A DNA stretch of 64,000 bases from Lamellibrachia satsuma (Eukaryota > Annelida > Polychaeta > Sabellida > Siboglinidae): NCBI GenBank assembly GCA_033239005.1, contig BSQZ01000013.1, positions 11,253,782 through 11,317,781 of the forward strand. Reading direction: 5' to 3'. Numbering within the stretch: position 1 is the stretch's first letter; each line of letters starts with the position of its first letter. Position numbers and translations under genes: made by a program. A model generated the notes under the pieces. It was not told the origin of the DNA. It saw nothing but the letters and a program-made list of their open reading frames with translations, and ran no database searches. This document shows, piece by piece, positions 54,157-64,000 of the stretch.

Positions 54157-57100
54157 TTATGTGTCTGCCGTGATGTGATACTTTGCAGTGTCCAGTAGCT
54201 TGCCCCTGGTCAAACAGTCCTCCAGCCATTGCACAGTGACCACTGTGACACCATTGCTGTTAAAATCACCTCCCTCCATTCTCACATCATTGCTGTTGCA
54301 ATCACCTCCCTCCGCATCCACTGACTGCAAGAGATTCTACAACATAGTTCATTGATCAATCAGTCATTCAAACAATAACAGTTCTCCATTACCACTTCTT
54401 ACATGCAGATGCATACATTTAATGTTGCTATATTGGTAACTGAAGGTTTGTGTGGTTCAGATCAATCTGATTAGATACACTGCACATGTTTAGTCACATA
54501 GTCATTTACATGTACAGAAAAACTGCACAAACCTTTTGTGCTAGAACAAGCAGTTTTATCCTCATCTGTTTTCTTGGAAACAAGAATAACCTATCAACCT
54601 ACTGCACTCTCGTTATAGCACGTAGACTTGTTTTCTTCGAAGCAGGAATAACCTATCAACCTACTGCACTCTCGTTGTAGCACGTAGACTTGTTTTCTTG
54701 GAAGCAGGAATAACCTATCAACCTACTGCACTCTCGTTGTAGCACGTAGTCTTGTTTTTTTGGAAGCAGGAATAACCTATCAACCAACTGCACTCTCGTT
54801 GTAGCACGTAGACTTATTTTCTTGGAAGCAGGAATAACCTATCAACCAACTGCACTCTCGTTGTAGCACGTAGTCTTGTTTTTTTGGAAGCAGGAATAAC
54901 CTATCAACCTACTGCACTCTCGTTGTAGCACGTAGACTTGTTTTCTTGGAAGCAGGAATAACCTATCAACCAACTGCACTCTCGTTATAGCACGTAGACT
55001 TGTTTTCTTGGAAGCAGGAATAACCTATCAACCAACTGCACTCTCGTTGTAGCACGTAGTCTTGTTTTCTTCGAAGCAGGAATAACCTATCAACCTACTG
55101 CACTCTCGTTGTAGCACGTAGATTTGTTTTCTTGGAAGCAGGAATAACCTATCAACCAACTGCACTCTCGTTGTAGCATGTAGATTTGTTTACTTGGAAG
55201 CAGGAATAACCTATCAACCTACTGCACTCTCGTTATAGCACGTAGACTTGTTTTCTTCGAAGCAGGAATAACCTATCAACCTACTGCACTCTCATTGTAG
55301 CACGTAGACTTGTTTTCTTGGAAGCAGGAATAACCTATCAACCTACTGCACTCTCGTTGTAGCACGTAGATTTGTTTTCTTGGAAGCAGGAATAACCTAT
55401 CAACCAACTGCACTCTCGTTGTAGCATGTAGATTTGTTTACTTGGAAGCAGGAATAACCTATGAACCTACTGCACTCTCGTTGTAGCACGTAGATTTGTT
55501 TTCTTGGAAGCAGGAATAACTTATGAACCCACTGCACTCTCGTTGTAGCATGTAGACTTTTTTCTTGGAAGCAGGAATAACCTATCAATCTACTGCATTC
55601 TCTTTGTAGACTAAGCATCACTAATTGTACCATGTTTACTAAGCATCATTGCCAAAATGAATACTTAATCTTCATAAATATTTATTATTTCACCTGAATG
55701 TGATTCAGCACTATTGAATTATTACAATCCTGAGGAACTTGACCGTAAGCTCTAAGGAAGCACACACAGGGTTATGTGAGACCAGACCTTACGCTCTAAG
55801 GAAGCACACACAGGGTTATGTGAGGCCAGACCTTAAGCTCTAAGACTAAGGAAGCATACACATGGTTACGTGGGGCCAGACCTTAAGCTCTAAGAAAGCA
55901 CACACAGGGTTATGTGGGGCCAGACCTTACGCTCTAAGGAAGCACACACAGAGTTATGTGGGGCCAGACCTTAAGCTCTAAGACTAAGGAAGAATACACA
56001 GGGTTATGTGGGGCCAGACCTTAAGCTCTAAGGAAGCATACATAGGGTTATGTGGAGCCAGACCTTAAGCTCTAATGAAGCACACACAGGGTTAAATGGG
56101 GCCAGACCTTAAGCTCTAATGAAGCATACACAGGGTTATGTGGGGCCAGACCTTAAGCTCTAAGGAAGCACACACAGGGTTACGTGGGGCCAGACCTTAA
56201 GCTCTAAGGAAGCACACACAGGGTTATGTGGGGCCAGACCTTACGCTCTAAGGAAGCACACACAGAGTTATGTGGGGCCAGACCTTAAGCTCTAAGGAAG
56301 CATACACAGGGTTATGTGGGGCCAGACCTTAAGCTCTAAGGAAGCACACACAGGGTTATGTGGGGCCAGACAATAAGCTCTAAGGAATCACACACAGGGT
56401 TACGTGGCCACAACTGTTTTCGCTTTGGTATAATATTATTGTACTTTGACATTCCATTGCTGCGTTACAATATTGTCAATAATTTCCATCTATTTTATTG
56501 ACTGAATACAAGAACAGAAGTTTGGTTTTCAGTAAATACGCCCAATTATTGAATGTTGTGGTTGAATTTTACGCATCCGCTGAGTAAAAACAATTTGCGA
56601 AACACTGAAAGAGGTCTTGTTTTTGGCAACAAATGAAAACATTCTGTAACTATGTCTGTACTTATGTATATTTGTGTACTCTGCCTACATGCAATCATAC
56701 TTTCAGGCATTATGTATACTGTATGATCAATGCTGAAAGGTTGGAGTTTCCTATTCAACTACATCGTACAGCTGCATGTGCAAAGAAAGAAGATTATATA
56801 ACATATAAACTAATATTCAAATAAGTTTATGCGCAAATTCATCAGGCTTACATGGTTACTTTGGAATGAATTGATAATTAATTACAAGAATCGCCCAGTC
56901 ACATCTGCCTTATGCTAGAAAATAATCAATTAAAAAAGTACAAGCACTGTATTTTATGTCGCCACACCATATTGATTGCACCTTCTCACTCAGTACCTCA
57001 ACTGTGGCGTGGCTCATTTCTAACACTGAAATCGATAATTGTCTACATTATTAAATCATGTGGCTGTCAGACCGAACAAAACAGGGTTCATATCTGGAGG

Positions 57101-60042
57101 AAGACAGATAATCAGCCACAAAAGTCTTCCATCAATGTCAGTGGCTTGCTAGTCTGTACACATATTTGATTAACGGCTGTAGCACATGAATTTGTGCATA
57201 CATTAATTGTTGTGATAATAATGGAGATTGTTATTACGGGAATATTATTTAGCTGTGTAATATTTTGATAATTGTAATTTTTTTCCACTGTACTCGCCAT
57301 AGTGTTTTGTTTAATACAGCGTGTTTCACAATAAATTGTGACATGACAGATTTGTAAAATATCAAAGTGAATTGAATAACTTTTCTAGTGTAGTGTATGT
57401 GATATAGTATTCATTACTCAATGTGACAACAATTTTACTAGCATAATGGTTCCTTATTACATAAGATATATCTACACAATATAGCTACACACAAATTTCT
57501 GATCATTCTTGGAAGAAAATGAAAACCCACAAAACACATATATAAAAGTTTTTTTTAACATGTATCTTACTAATTAAGCTTGATTTGAAAAATAAAAGAA
57601 AAACTATTCTGAGGGTTTGCAACATAACAATTATTGGCTGTGTGAAGACAATGTAACAATGTTACAGGCTGTGTGAAGACAAAATAACAATGTTATTGGC
57701 TGTGTGAACACAACGTAACAGTGTTACTGGCAGTGTGAACACAACGTAACAATATTACTGGCTGTGTGAACACAACGTAACAATGTTATTGGTTGTGTGA
57801 ACACAACATAACAATGTAACTGGCTGTGTGAACACAACGTAACACTGTTACTGGCTGTGTGAACACAACGTAACAATGCTACTGGCTGTGTGAACACAAC
57901 GTAACAATGCTAATGGCTGTGTGAACACAACGTAACAATGTTACTGGTTGTGTGAACACCACATAACAATGTTACTGGTTGTGTGAACACAACGTAACAA
58001 TGCTAATGGCTGTGTGAACACAACGTAACAATGTTACTGGCTGTGTGAACACAACGTAACACTGTTACTGGCTGTGTGAACACAATGTAACAATGTTACT
58101 GGCTGTGTGAACACAACGTAACAATGTTACTGGCTGTGTGAACACAACATAACAATGTTACTGGTTGTGTGAACACAACGTAACAATGCTAATGGCTGTG
58201 TGAACACAACGTAACAATGCTAATGGCTGTGTGAACACAACGTAACAATGTTACTGGTTGTGTGAACACAACGTAACAATGCTAATGGCTGTGTGAACAC
58301 AACGTAACAATGTTACTGGTTGTGTGAACACAACGTAACAATGTTAATGGCTGTGTGAACACAACGTAACAATGTTACTGGCTGTGTGAACACAACATAA
58401 CAATGTTACTGGTTGTGTGAACACAACGTAACAATGTTACTGGCTGTGTGAACACAACGTAACAATGCTAATGGCTGTGTGAACACAACGTAACAATGTT
58501 ACTGGCTGTGTGAACACAACGTAACAATGTTACTGGTTGTGTGAACACCACATAACAATGTTAATGGTTGTGTGAACATTAATGTAACAATGTTACTGGC
58601 TGTGTGAACACAACATAATTTGACTTGGACCAGCATGCATCAGTTTCACATGCAATTGTTTTCTTCAACTGCGATGATAAAATGTTATCTAACTATCATT
58701 GTTATCTCTAAGCGTTGCTGTCATCACGGATTGTGAAACAGCCAACCTGCTTCTACATCACGTATGTTTCACATTCAGCAAGGTCAGTGGACAGCTACAA
58801 TGTGGTAATAAAAAAGGGAATGTAAACAATTCTCACTGATTAACTGAATGGCAATTTTAAGGAGTGTTGTGACACTGAGTGTATTAGTATTGACATCTCA
58901 GTTGGTTACAAATAGTGGCAGTGTCAAATGTGTCAGTCGTCATGACACCTGACTGAGAGCTAATGGTGTCACCTAGGTGAGAGATGACACTACCTACCTG
59001 TAAGTGCTTGTCATCACTCGTGCTCGTTGTCACGACAACAGTGTTCTTCTGGACACTTCCATGTATGTCTCCATTGTAAGTAACCATCATTAAGGTCAAT
59101 CTATAGATAAAGAATGGTGTGCGTTTGTGCATAAATAAGCAGGCAAGCTTGAAATTGAAACAGAAATGTAATATTTTTTCTGACATCGTTTCAGTTTTTC
59201 TATCATCACCATTTAAAGCGAAACAAAAGTCATGGTTTTTGGCCTGTGCACCTATAAGAGTTACCAAAACATAACCATTTATATAAGAGTATTATGCCTG
59301 TGGTTTACTAGGAAAATCTTGTTGAACACACATCATTTTGATTTCATGGGCCGTGCCATACTGTTAGATAATGTTACGTCACGGGTGTGGTATTGTGGTA
59401 ATATTCGCTCACCAAATGAAAATATATTTGTATACACCTATTTAAGATTATACTTCCCAATAGGTATGGCCATGCTATTTGCATACAAATTTGACTTATT
59501 TGTAACATATTTTGGCCTTTGTTAATTAAACTAGTCCTGTGTTTGGCAAACTAACATATTTGTTGAAGACTTTGCATTTGTTTTGTGCATGCCAGCCTCT
59601 CTTAATGTCACTTGTAGTCTAGGTTACCCTGATTTCATAGAACTAGCCATGCGCTAACTGGTCGCTTTGGTTAACGTGTCAGCCCTTGGTCATTCACAGA
59701 AATGACCAGAATCTACCACTTTTAGAACACATTCTGAGTAAACAACTGGTATGGTATTCTTGATTTTAGTTGCACATGGTTAGTTTTTTTTAATCTCTTT
59801 TAGGTGCATAGCCCCAAAACCATGACTTTTGTTTCGCTTAAAAAATATAAACAAACATCTTTGAGACACAACGCTGAAAAATAGAGAATTTTACGAAATA
59901 TTTCAGAAACAACAATAGGCAGAGGCGAGTCCAATTAACAGGTCACTGTTCCAGAAGTAGATAAATGATGAGAATGCTTGTTCATTATTTGGCAACCAAA
60001 GCACTGACAGCACTGAATTTGGAATAACAACTTGACAGTGAT

Positions 60043-60083
<41 letters not shown>

Positions 60084-60091
60084 TGAATACT

Positions 60092-60135
<44 letters not shown>

Positions 60136-63100
60136 TGAATACTCTTTGCACAGTAATTGCAGCATGCCTGAATACTTCCCAGATAAGATGAGTTGGTGTT
60201 AAAATTAAGAAGTTTGCCAGGGTGTTAAGTGTAATGCACCTCGGTTGGTCCCGAGTGGATACCGTGACAAAATAGAATTTACCTTTTTCTAAAAGTTATG
60301 CGGGACAGGCACCAGTGGAGAAGTATCATAAACACTTCAATGGGACTCATCCTCTGGACGGCTAGATGAAGATATAAACATTTCTGCTTCTGTCATCCAA
60401 AAAGGATATGCAACGAGATATCTCGAGAGCTTCCTGGTGCGATCATCTGGGACATTGTGGAAGTAGACCGCCACATCCGCCATGAAGTTCGGTAAGTGAT
60501 GTGGTAACCTGCCACTGGTGGCGCCACCAGTTTTCCTGCGACTTTTACCACTTGTTGGCATGTCTTCAGAAGAATGTTTCATCATGACATTTAATATTAA
60601 TAAAATTTCAGTCAAGCTCAACATGTATGCTGTACAACACCATAAACTGACATTTCAAAATAAATAATGCAAAATTACAGATAAATTCAATGCACAATAT
60701 GCATTAATACGTTATCATAATGAATGGATGAAGGTTGTATTTCAAACATTTTAAGCACGCTATTCTTTTATTTTCCTGTAGGATCACATATTTCTGGGCT
60801 ATTAGCTCTGATCATAAATGCAACAGCCACTTCTAAATCATTGTAAGAAAAACTATGCACCATTTTCCAAATCAGTGCCACCAAATGGGTTTTACTGAAT
60901 TTATGTTTACATGGTTTAATTAGTGGAATGCAACAACTGCTCAACATTTTAACTAGTTTTATATATACGTATATATAGTACAATGATTTAATTAGGCAGA
61001 AATACACAAACAGAACATAAATTTTAAGTTCAACTATTTATGTTTGTGGCAACAGAATCATGATAAAATAATCTTAGTGGATGCAAAAATTTTTTTATCC
61101 AGAAAACAAATTGCAAATATACCAACCTCTAGATGTACTTGCCACATTTTCTTCTGTGGTTTTCCTTTTCTGAGCTTGTTTTCGGGAGAAATAATAACTT
61201 ATTTTCTGTCAAAGGTCTTGCATTCATATTTCACAATAGATTTAACAAGATTGCCATCTCGAACAACAAGTTCCAGATGGCAAGTGGACAAGGAAGCCAT
61301 TGGCTTATCGAGAGTCCAACAATTTTCTCATCTATGTGTAGCCCGCCCTTATCATATATCTGTCAATTCTATTTTTAAACATATTCACACTACTAGCATT
61401 AACACAATCGTTTGGCAGTTTGTTCCATTCATTTATCACCCTCTGTACTTTCTCATGTCCAACCTACACTGCTCCTTAACTAATGCTGCTTTGTGTCCTC
61501 TAGTTCTACTGCCTTCTTTAAGTTTGAAGAACATATTCCTATCAACATCCTCATAACCGTTCACTATTTTAAACACTTCTATTTGGTCTCCTCTTAGTCT
61601 CCTGGTCTCTAGTGTTGTCAAACCACATTGTAATAAGCGACTTTCATAACTAAGGTCTCTTAATTCTGGAATCATCTTAGTTGCTCTTCGTTGTATTCGT
61701 TCTAGCTTATCTATGTCTTTTTTACAATATGGCCTCCATGCTTGAATACAATATTCCAAATGTGGTCTAACTATTGCTTTGTACAGGGGTACAATTAGAT
61801 GTTTCTCCTTATACGTGATAGTTCTCCTAATTAGGCCTAGAATTTGATTTCCTTTCGAAGCAGCAATCCCACATTGCTCTGAAACTTTCATGTCAGCATT
61901 AAATGTTACTCCTAAATCCTTTTCTTGTGTGGTTCTACCTAGTACAACATCCCCCATTTTATATTCCTCGTCCATATTCCCATGTCCTATGTGTATACAT
62001 TTACACTTCCAAAAATTGAATAACATTTGCCATTTTTCTGACCATTTAACTAATTTTTCTAGATCATCCTGTAAACTTTGTTTATCTGTATCATTAGAAA
62101 CCTTTCTGAATACTTTTGTGTCATCTGCAAATTTGAGTACTTTGCTAGATATGTCATCCTCCAAATCATTTATATATATTAAAAACAGTATAGGGCCTAA
62201 CACTGATCCCTGTGGTACCCCACTCAAAACAGATTTCCAGTTTGAAATCTTACCATCTACTATTACTCTCTGTCTTCTGTGTGTAAGCCACTTTTCTATC
62301 CAGTTGATTACATCATTGCCTATACCATGGGCTTTTAGTTTAAGTAACAATCTTTGATGTGGCACTTTATCGAAAGCTTTCTGAAAATCTAAGTAAACAA
62401 CATCCACTGGTGACCCGTGATCTACCCACTTTGTAATTTCTTCTAAAAAACAAGAGATTGGTTAGACATGACCTTGCTTTTAGGAATCCATGTTGAGATG
62501 TATTTATTAATTTATGTTTTATGAGGAATTCCACCATGTGGTCTCTAATTAATGTTTCAAGTAATTTACATACAACTGATGTTAAACTCACTGGTCTGTA
62601 ATTTTCTGGCTTCTTCCTCGATCCCTTCTTAAACAGCGGCGTAATGTTTGCTTCTTTCCATTCTGAAGGAACTATTCCTTCTTCTAGTGACAAGTTAAAT
62701 AAGTTTGCAAGTGGTGTACTAATTTGATCAACAATTTCCTTTAGCAGTTTTGGTGGTATCCCATCAACTCCAGGTGATTTATTATCTTTCATCTTCTTAA
62801 TTTTCTTTGCTATCATTTCAGGAGTTACAAATAACTGCCCTAAATATTCTGATGTATTGCCCTCAAATTTAGTCAATGGAACTGGAAGTGAGCTGATATC
62901 TTCTGTGGTAAAAACTGAGCTGAAATACTCATTCAGGACCTCTGCCATTTGGAACCCATCTGAAATTATGTTTTTACTGTTGCTTTCCAGTGGTCCGACC
63001 TTATCTACCACTATAATACCAATACCTTTTACTTTAAACACGCCAGTAAGCTTAACAGACATTATCTGCCCATTACATTAGCATGACTTACCATACATTT

Positions 63101-64000
63101 GAACCCTCAATTTGTAAACAATATTTCCTAAACAAAATACCTATACAAAAAAACTAAAATTAATATATCATTTTGTATTACAATCATACTGCTGGTTTTT
63201 TCTACTTATCATTATGTGTGAACATGAAAAAGATAACAGCTGAGTCCAGTGTATTATTATTATATAGGTAGCAACCAAAGTTAGGTTCTACAGACGCAGG
63301 ATACATGTAGGTAGGGATGCCTCTGGATGCGAGATGTTTCCGGATCAACCTCTCGGTGCCATACCAGTTGAAACTGGGTGTGTTGTGTCCAATTCTTGCC
63401 AGGTGAACACTGGCTGTTGAACAACAAACATACATTTCCAAGAGTCGGTCAACAATATCACAGAATTAATAATTATTCTTAATTGTACAAAATTATATAT
63501 CTTTTCCACATCTTGTGAGAAAAGTTATTTACATAAAACGTAATGTCAGTATAAGACATCTCACTCTCTCTCTCTCCTCCCTCTATCTATCCAGAAAGGA
63601 TGGTTTTAATGAAAAAAAATTAGTATAAAAAACCATAATATAATATTGCTAAACAAACATTAGTGGTTTCTCAGGCAAAATCAGTCAAAACAAAACAAGT
63701 AAAAACAAAAAACTTTGAAACAGTTAAAATGTTAAATGTTAAAATGAAAGTAAAGTTTTTACACTTTATGGCAACCAGTTCGTATGACCACTCAACACAC
63801 TTTACACTTCACCCCCTGGCTGACCTCAACTGCACTCCAATGCCAATTCAACTGCTCTGGGAAGCATTCAGCCATGCTGTAATTACTGCATAAAGACCAC
63901 TCAATCATCTATATCCATCATTCTCTAGAGACAGGTGCTCATTATTAATTTAGACGACAATGTTCTAACATGTTACCTACCTTTCTTGTCTCTTGCAGCT
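54157..64000 (-). CDS. XRCC1-like: XRCC1-like DNA repair scaffold, 3' part (C-terminal BRCT domain); runs off the window
   Basis: Exons in transcript order: >64000-63981 (20 nt visible), 60563-60410, 59079-58998, 54324-54157. Phases 1, 2 and 0 agree. The visible protein reads through [50 protein letters not shown] and NTVVVTTST, then, in the last exon, [23 protein letters not shown] before TAA. This matches the second BRCT domain of XRCC1 (human LPDFF...FPGDERRKLIRY..AFNG), including the Trp of the last BRCT helix. In XRCC1 this domain binds DNA ligase III in single-strand break repair. The first BRCT domain and N-terminus would lie past the right edge. The intron 59080-60409 looks U12-type, and the intron 54325-58997 is filled with minisatellites. 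Another BRCT protein is less likely. Confidence 0.8.
54568..55611. repeat. 62-bp minisatellite, about 17 copies
   Basis: The unit contains TTGGAAGCAGGAATAACC, TATCAACCTACTGCACTCTC and GTTGTAGCACGTAGACTTG. Variants at fixed sites (ACCTACT/ACCAACT, GACTTG/GTCTTG, TTCTTGG/TTCTTCG) recur in blocks, suggesting higher-order duplication. Confidence 0.96.
55745..56408. repeat. 44-bp minisatellite, about 15 copies
   Basis: The unit contains AAGCTCTAAGGAAGCACACA and GGGTTATGTGGGGCCAGACC. Some units are longer by a repeated ACTAAGGAAG. Starts about 135 bp after the 62-bp array. Confidence 0.96.
57621..58617. repeat. 31-bp minisatellite, about 32 copies
   Basis: The unit reads GGCTGTGTGAACACAACGTA then ACAATGTTACT. 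Variants GCTAATGG and GGTTGTG occur in alternating patterns, and the left end is more diverged (GAAGACAA). On the transcribed strand it lies 380 bp inside the intron. Confidence 0.97.
59080..60409 (-). other. Candidate U12-type AT-AC intron in the XRCC1-like gene
   Basis: On the minus strand the 5' splice site is ATATCCTTT (60409-60401), the exact U12 AT-AC consensus. The 3' end is CCTTAATGATGGTTAC, with a branch-like CCTTAAT whose branch A is 10 nt from the terminal AC (59081-59080). Splicing here restores RYLVAYNGDI in frame across phase 2. No usable GT-AG pair gives the same protein. Confidence 0.8.
60045..60132. repeat. Two (AT)n runs separated by GAATGAATACTCTT
   Basis: AT runs at 60045-60080 and 60095-60132, each followed by the same GAATGAATACTCTT. 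This looks like a local tandem duplication of an AT run plus flank. Inside the U12-type intron. Confidence 0.93.
60564..61229. other. XRCC1-like intron, left part
   Basis: AT-rich, with no exon recognised between the exon at 60410-60563 and the CR1-like LINE. Confidence 0.5.
61230..63062 (-). mobile_element. CR1-like LINE, 5'-truncated, one obvious frameshift
   Basis: On the minus strand a reverse transcriptase is nearly intact: [47 protein letters not shown] and [15 protein letters not shown] (63062-62440). In the next frame follow [37 protein letters not shown], the catalytic FADDT (about 62120) and a C-terminal region with [17 protein letters not shown], ending near 61430. The frame changes around an A-rich run near 62440. 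The CR1-type tail (VNMF-like, then a YDKGGLH-like end) continues to about 61330 in broken frames. The endonuclease is missing. It is inserted in sense orientation in an XRCC1-like intron and appears younger than the RTE-like copy. Confidence 0.85.
63063..63974. other. XRCC1-like intron, right part
   Basis: AT-rich intron with a short (CT)n run near 63562-63590. A minus-strand frame at about 63441-63202 (with [19 protein letters not shown]) looks protein-like and begins after a CAACAG acceptor-like site, but it has no convincing donor and is not XRCC1-like. It is left unassigned. Confidence 0.4.

Larger units (their letters stand above)
54325..58997 (-). other. Last intron of the XRCC1-like gene
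   Basis: GT-AG phase-0 intron (donor CAG|GTAGGT at 58997, acceptor CTTGCAG at 54325). More than half of its 4.7 kb is three unrelated minisatellites (units 62, 44 and 31 bp). The spaces at 56410-57620 and 58620-58990 contain nothing recognisable. Confidence 0.7.

Noticed and set aside
54568..55611. Minisatellite arrays as CRISPR-like repeat arrays
   Set aside because: Units are contiguous with no unique spacers, and the window is eukaryotic nuclear DNA.
63202..63441. Protein-like minus-strand frame with [19 protein letters not shown]
   Set aside because: It has an acceptor-like site but no clear donor, matches no domain I know, and would not fit in phase between the XRCC1-like exons at 63981 and 60563.
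63985..64000. Plus-strand 3' splice site (CTTGTCTCTTGCAG) at the right edge
   Set aside because: The same bases contain a strong minus-strand donor (AAAG|GTAGGT) whose phase fits the XRCC1-like exon at 60563-60410, which is the better explanation.

Overview
This is a gene-sparse, AT-rich, intron-rich piece of an animal nuclear genome. The genes, their splice sites and phases, the CR1-, RTE- and Penelope-like retroelement debris, the tRNA-derived SINEs and the many micro- and minisatellites fit an invertebrate metazoan, either a lophotrochozoan or a non-vertebrate deuterostome. I cannot name the species. There are no prokaryotic features, rRNA genes or CRISPR arrays.

Layout. (1) 2054-10981, minus strand: a complete 12-coding-exon SLC17 transporter, closest to sialin (SLC17A5). 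All splice phases agree and give 487 residues. Noncoding 5' exons probably extend to about 15.4 kb. (2) 15721-48713, plus strand: a complete 11-exon amyloid precursor protein (APP) family gene of 652 residues. It has a signal peptide, E1 (growth-factor-like plus copper-binding fold), E2, a transmembrane helix and a YENPTY tail. The two genes are head to head. The few hundred bases between their starts hold an ETS-like/CRE site pair and a CCAAT box, so a shared promoter is likely. (3) 54157 to the right edge, minus strand: the 3' part of an XRCC1-like DNA repair scaffold gene, with three complete exons encoding the C-terminal BRCT domain and the edge of a fourth. It converges tail to tail with the APP gene. 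One of its introns has the hallmarks of a U12-type AT-AC intron.

The rest is repeat-rich intron and intergenic DNA. It includes two TTAA-flanked MITE-like families (A, five copies; B, four copies), a foldback element of about 720 bp, other short TIR elements, and a SINE family in which one copy has its anticodon-arm region tandemly amplified seven times. There is also a truncated RTE-like LINE, a CR1-like LINE with one obvious frameshift, a Penelope-like fragment with a hammerhead-like hairpin, and at least nine minisatellites with units of 18, 23, 31, 34, 44, 46, 51 and 62 bp. The 51-bp array in an APP intron spans about 2 kb and is flanked by duplicated sequence.

The three genes have no known shared pathway: a lysosomal or vesicular anion transporter, a type I membrane protein processed by secretases, and a nuclear repair scaffold. 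The APP/sialin pairing could reflect shared transcription, but that is inference. All gene models were built by eye from splice consensus and reading-frame continuity. No transcript evidence was available.
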